In this document: positions 62,690 to 64,000 of the stretch, piece after piece
How the letters are laid out: the number at the start of each line of letters is the position of its first letter
How positions within the stretch are numbered: position 1 is the first letter of the stretch
NCBI GenBank assembly: GCA_963556195.1
Contig: OY744517.1
Span: 153,082,882 to 153,146,881, forward strand
DNA length: 64,000 nucleotides
Reading direction: 5' to 3'
From: Sepiola atlantica
Taxonomy: Eukaryota > Mollusca > Cephalopoda > Sepiida > Sepiolidae
Translations under genes and position numbers: made by a program
Notes under the pieces: generated by a model
What the model was told of the DNA's origin: nothing
What the model saw: only the letters and a program-made list of their open reading frames with translations
Database searches by the model: none

Positions 62690-63470
62690 CCGTTTATGGA
62701 AAGGGAGTCGGGCGCAACTCAATTTTTTGTGGTACTCGTAAGCACTGGGTACACAAGAAGTGCAGTGGAATTACCGATAGGTTGAGATGATAACCAGTTT
62801 GTGTGCAAGTAGTGTGAGAAAATGGTGATGGATGAGAAGTCAGATGTGGAGAAAATATATTTGGATGGCTAAGCTACTGAAGTTGTTTAGAAGTTTTGTT
62901 ACCTAGGTGATAACATTAAAGCACCGGGGGGGGGGTGTCTGGTGCTAGCGTGATGGCAACAGTTAGGAGTAGATGAGGTAAGTTCAGGGAACTTTTTCCA
63001 TTACTAACTAGCAGAGCATTATCACCGTCGACCGAAGGAAGAGTTTATCAGGCATGTGTCCACAGTGTGATGATGTATGGAAGTGAGGGTTGAAAATGAG
63101 TTGCATAGAGAAATGACATGAGAATAATACGATAGATGTGTAATGTGCGTCTTAAAGACAGGCTTAGATCTGATGACCTTAGAAGATGAATCTCGACAAT
63201 ATAGGGAGATGTGTGCAGAACAAGAGAATTTTATGGTATGGCCACATTGAAAGAATGGATAAGAGTTCTTTGGTTAGTAGATGTAGAACAGTTCAGGCAG
63301 CAGGTTCAGTTCATAGGGGAAGGCCAAAGAAAACATTAGAGGATGGACTTGAAAGATGGAGGAATAAGTAAAGATCTGGTCAGAGATAGGTTAGTTTGGA
63401 AATAAATTTCGAAAAGCCGCCCAACACATGCCAGCATGTAAAATGGCTGTTAAACGGAATATGATGAACT
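62690..63470 (+). pseudogene. LINE C-terminal relic, family A
   Basis: GGAAAGGGAGTCGGGCGCAA, CTCAATTTTTTGTGGTACTC, ACCTAGGTGATAACATTAAA and an open segment at 63,186-63,371 reading NLDNIGRCVQNKRILWYGHI, ERMDKSSLVSRCRTVQAAGS, VHRGRPKKTLEDGL. It ends CCCAACACATGCCAGCATGT. A G run at about 62,925-62,934 shifts the frame. It starts in the same region as the 16.05-kb part of the first family A copy. Confidence 0.8.
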
Positions 63471-64000
63471 GCAAGAGTTCCAGGGTATCTCTATAGCAGC
63501 CGATAACGGCTTAGGAATATAGACAAAGACTATTCTCACAGATTCTTGTATTATCTTAGACACTAATAAAATTGACAACATCACTTGGAACCAGCCCACC
63601 CCACCCCACCCCCGGATGAATGCTGTCATAGATCAAAATGTCCAAGTGTAGACTGACACCCCTCAAATCAGAGAATGACCCATAGACACGACCTTCTTTG
63701 ATTTTTTTTAGGTGGTTATGTTTGGATAGGAATTCCAATAATTCCTCTCTCTCTCTCTCTCTCCCCCCCCCCCCATTCAGCATTTGGTTTCTTCAAACAA
63801 TAAAATAACAATAGCTGACAAATTGAAAAATGACAAATATTTCGGCCAAATGACGATTCTGCAGATCGGTCAACTTATTCCATTATTATGCAATTATCAC
63901 CCCCCCCCCCTCTTAAAAGTGATGACACTAGCACATATAGGAAAGAGCAATGCTTTTCTTTGAGATAGTATGTGTGGAGGAGGGAAATATCCTACGATAT
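63471..64000. other. No gene seen; low-complexity runs
   Basis: C-rich runs at 63,597-63,612, 63,764-63,774 and 63,900-63,911 and a CT microsatellite at about 63,746-63,763. Nothing else recognised. Confidence 0.5.

Overview
This is a eukaryotic, AT-rich, repeat-dominated window with no prokaryotic features. The recurrent LINE/SINE 3' end (CATGCCAGCATGTAAAA followed by a GACGTTAAAC-like string), the density of short SINEs, foldback elements and TA microsatellites, and the decayed LINE reverse transcriptases resemble what is known of cephalopod mollusc genomes (octopus/squid). That assignment is inference from repeat style, not from a diagnostic gene.

Only one segment looks like a host protein-coding gene: a minus-strand exon at about 48,817-49,203 encoding a CUB-like domain with four spaced cysteines, a good splice acceptor and two candidate donors. 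The rest of the gene lies outside the window or in exons I cannot recognise, so the flanking tens of kilobases are probably intron or intergenic. Nearly all other short open frames lie in repeats or low-complexity DNA.

Layout. 0.3-9 kb: AT-rich DNA, a 160-bp palindromic element, two LINE 3' fragments, a tRNA-like SINE, a foldback element and three AT-rich dispersed repeats. 9-10 kb: about 25 tandem units built on a palindromic CACTTTAAGTG core. 11.4-12 kb: a terminal-inverted-repeat element. 12.2-14.1 kb: SINEs with U2-snRNA-like and tRNA-like heads plus a 5S-rRNA-like sequence. 15-18.5 kb: relics of three LINE families and a U2-headed SINE nested in one of them. 20-25 kb: a palindromic element, a complete hAT-type non-autonomous element with 8-bp target duplication, a 5S-like repeat, a foldback element and a 36-bp satellite. 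25-28.3 kb: LINE relic and several inverted repeats. 30-38.8 kb: LINE relics, including the longest (about 2.3 kb), and a composite head-to-head U2-SINE region. 39-47 kb: more LINE, SINE and foldback copies. 48.8-49.2 kb: the CUB exon. 50-64 kb: microsatellites, minisatellites, old repeats and LINE relics.

Two themes deserve attention. First, SINEs with different heads (U2-snRNA-like and tRNA-like) appear to share one 3' tail, as if a single LINE machinery served several heads. Second, three foldback families, unlike in sequence, each carry a CTGANGA-A-stem-GAAA arrangement resembling the hammerhead ribozyme core known from Penelope-like elements. All alignments were made by eye, so boundaries of repeats are approximate.
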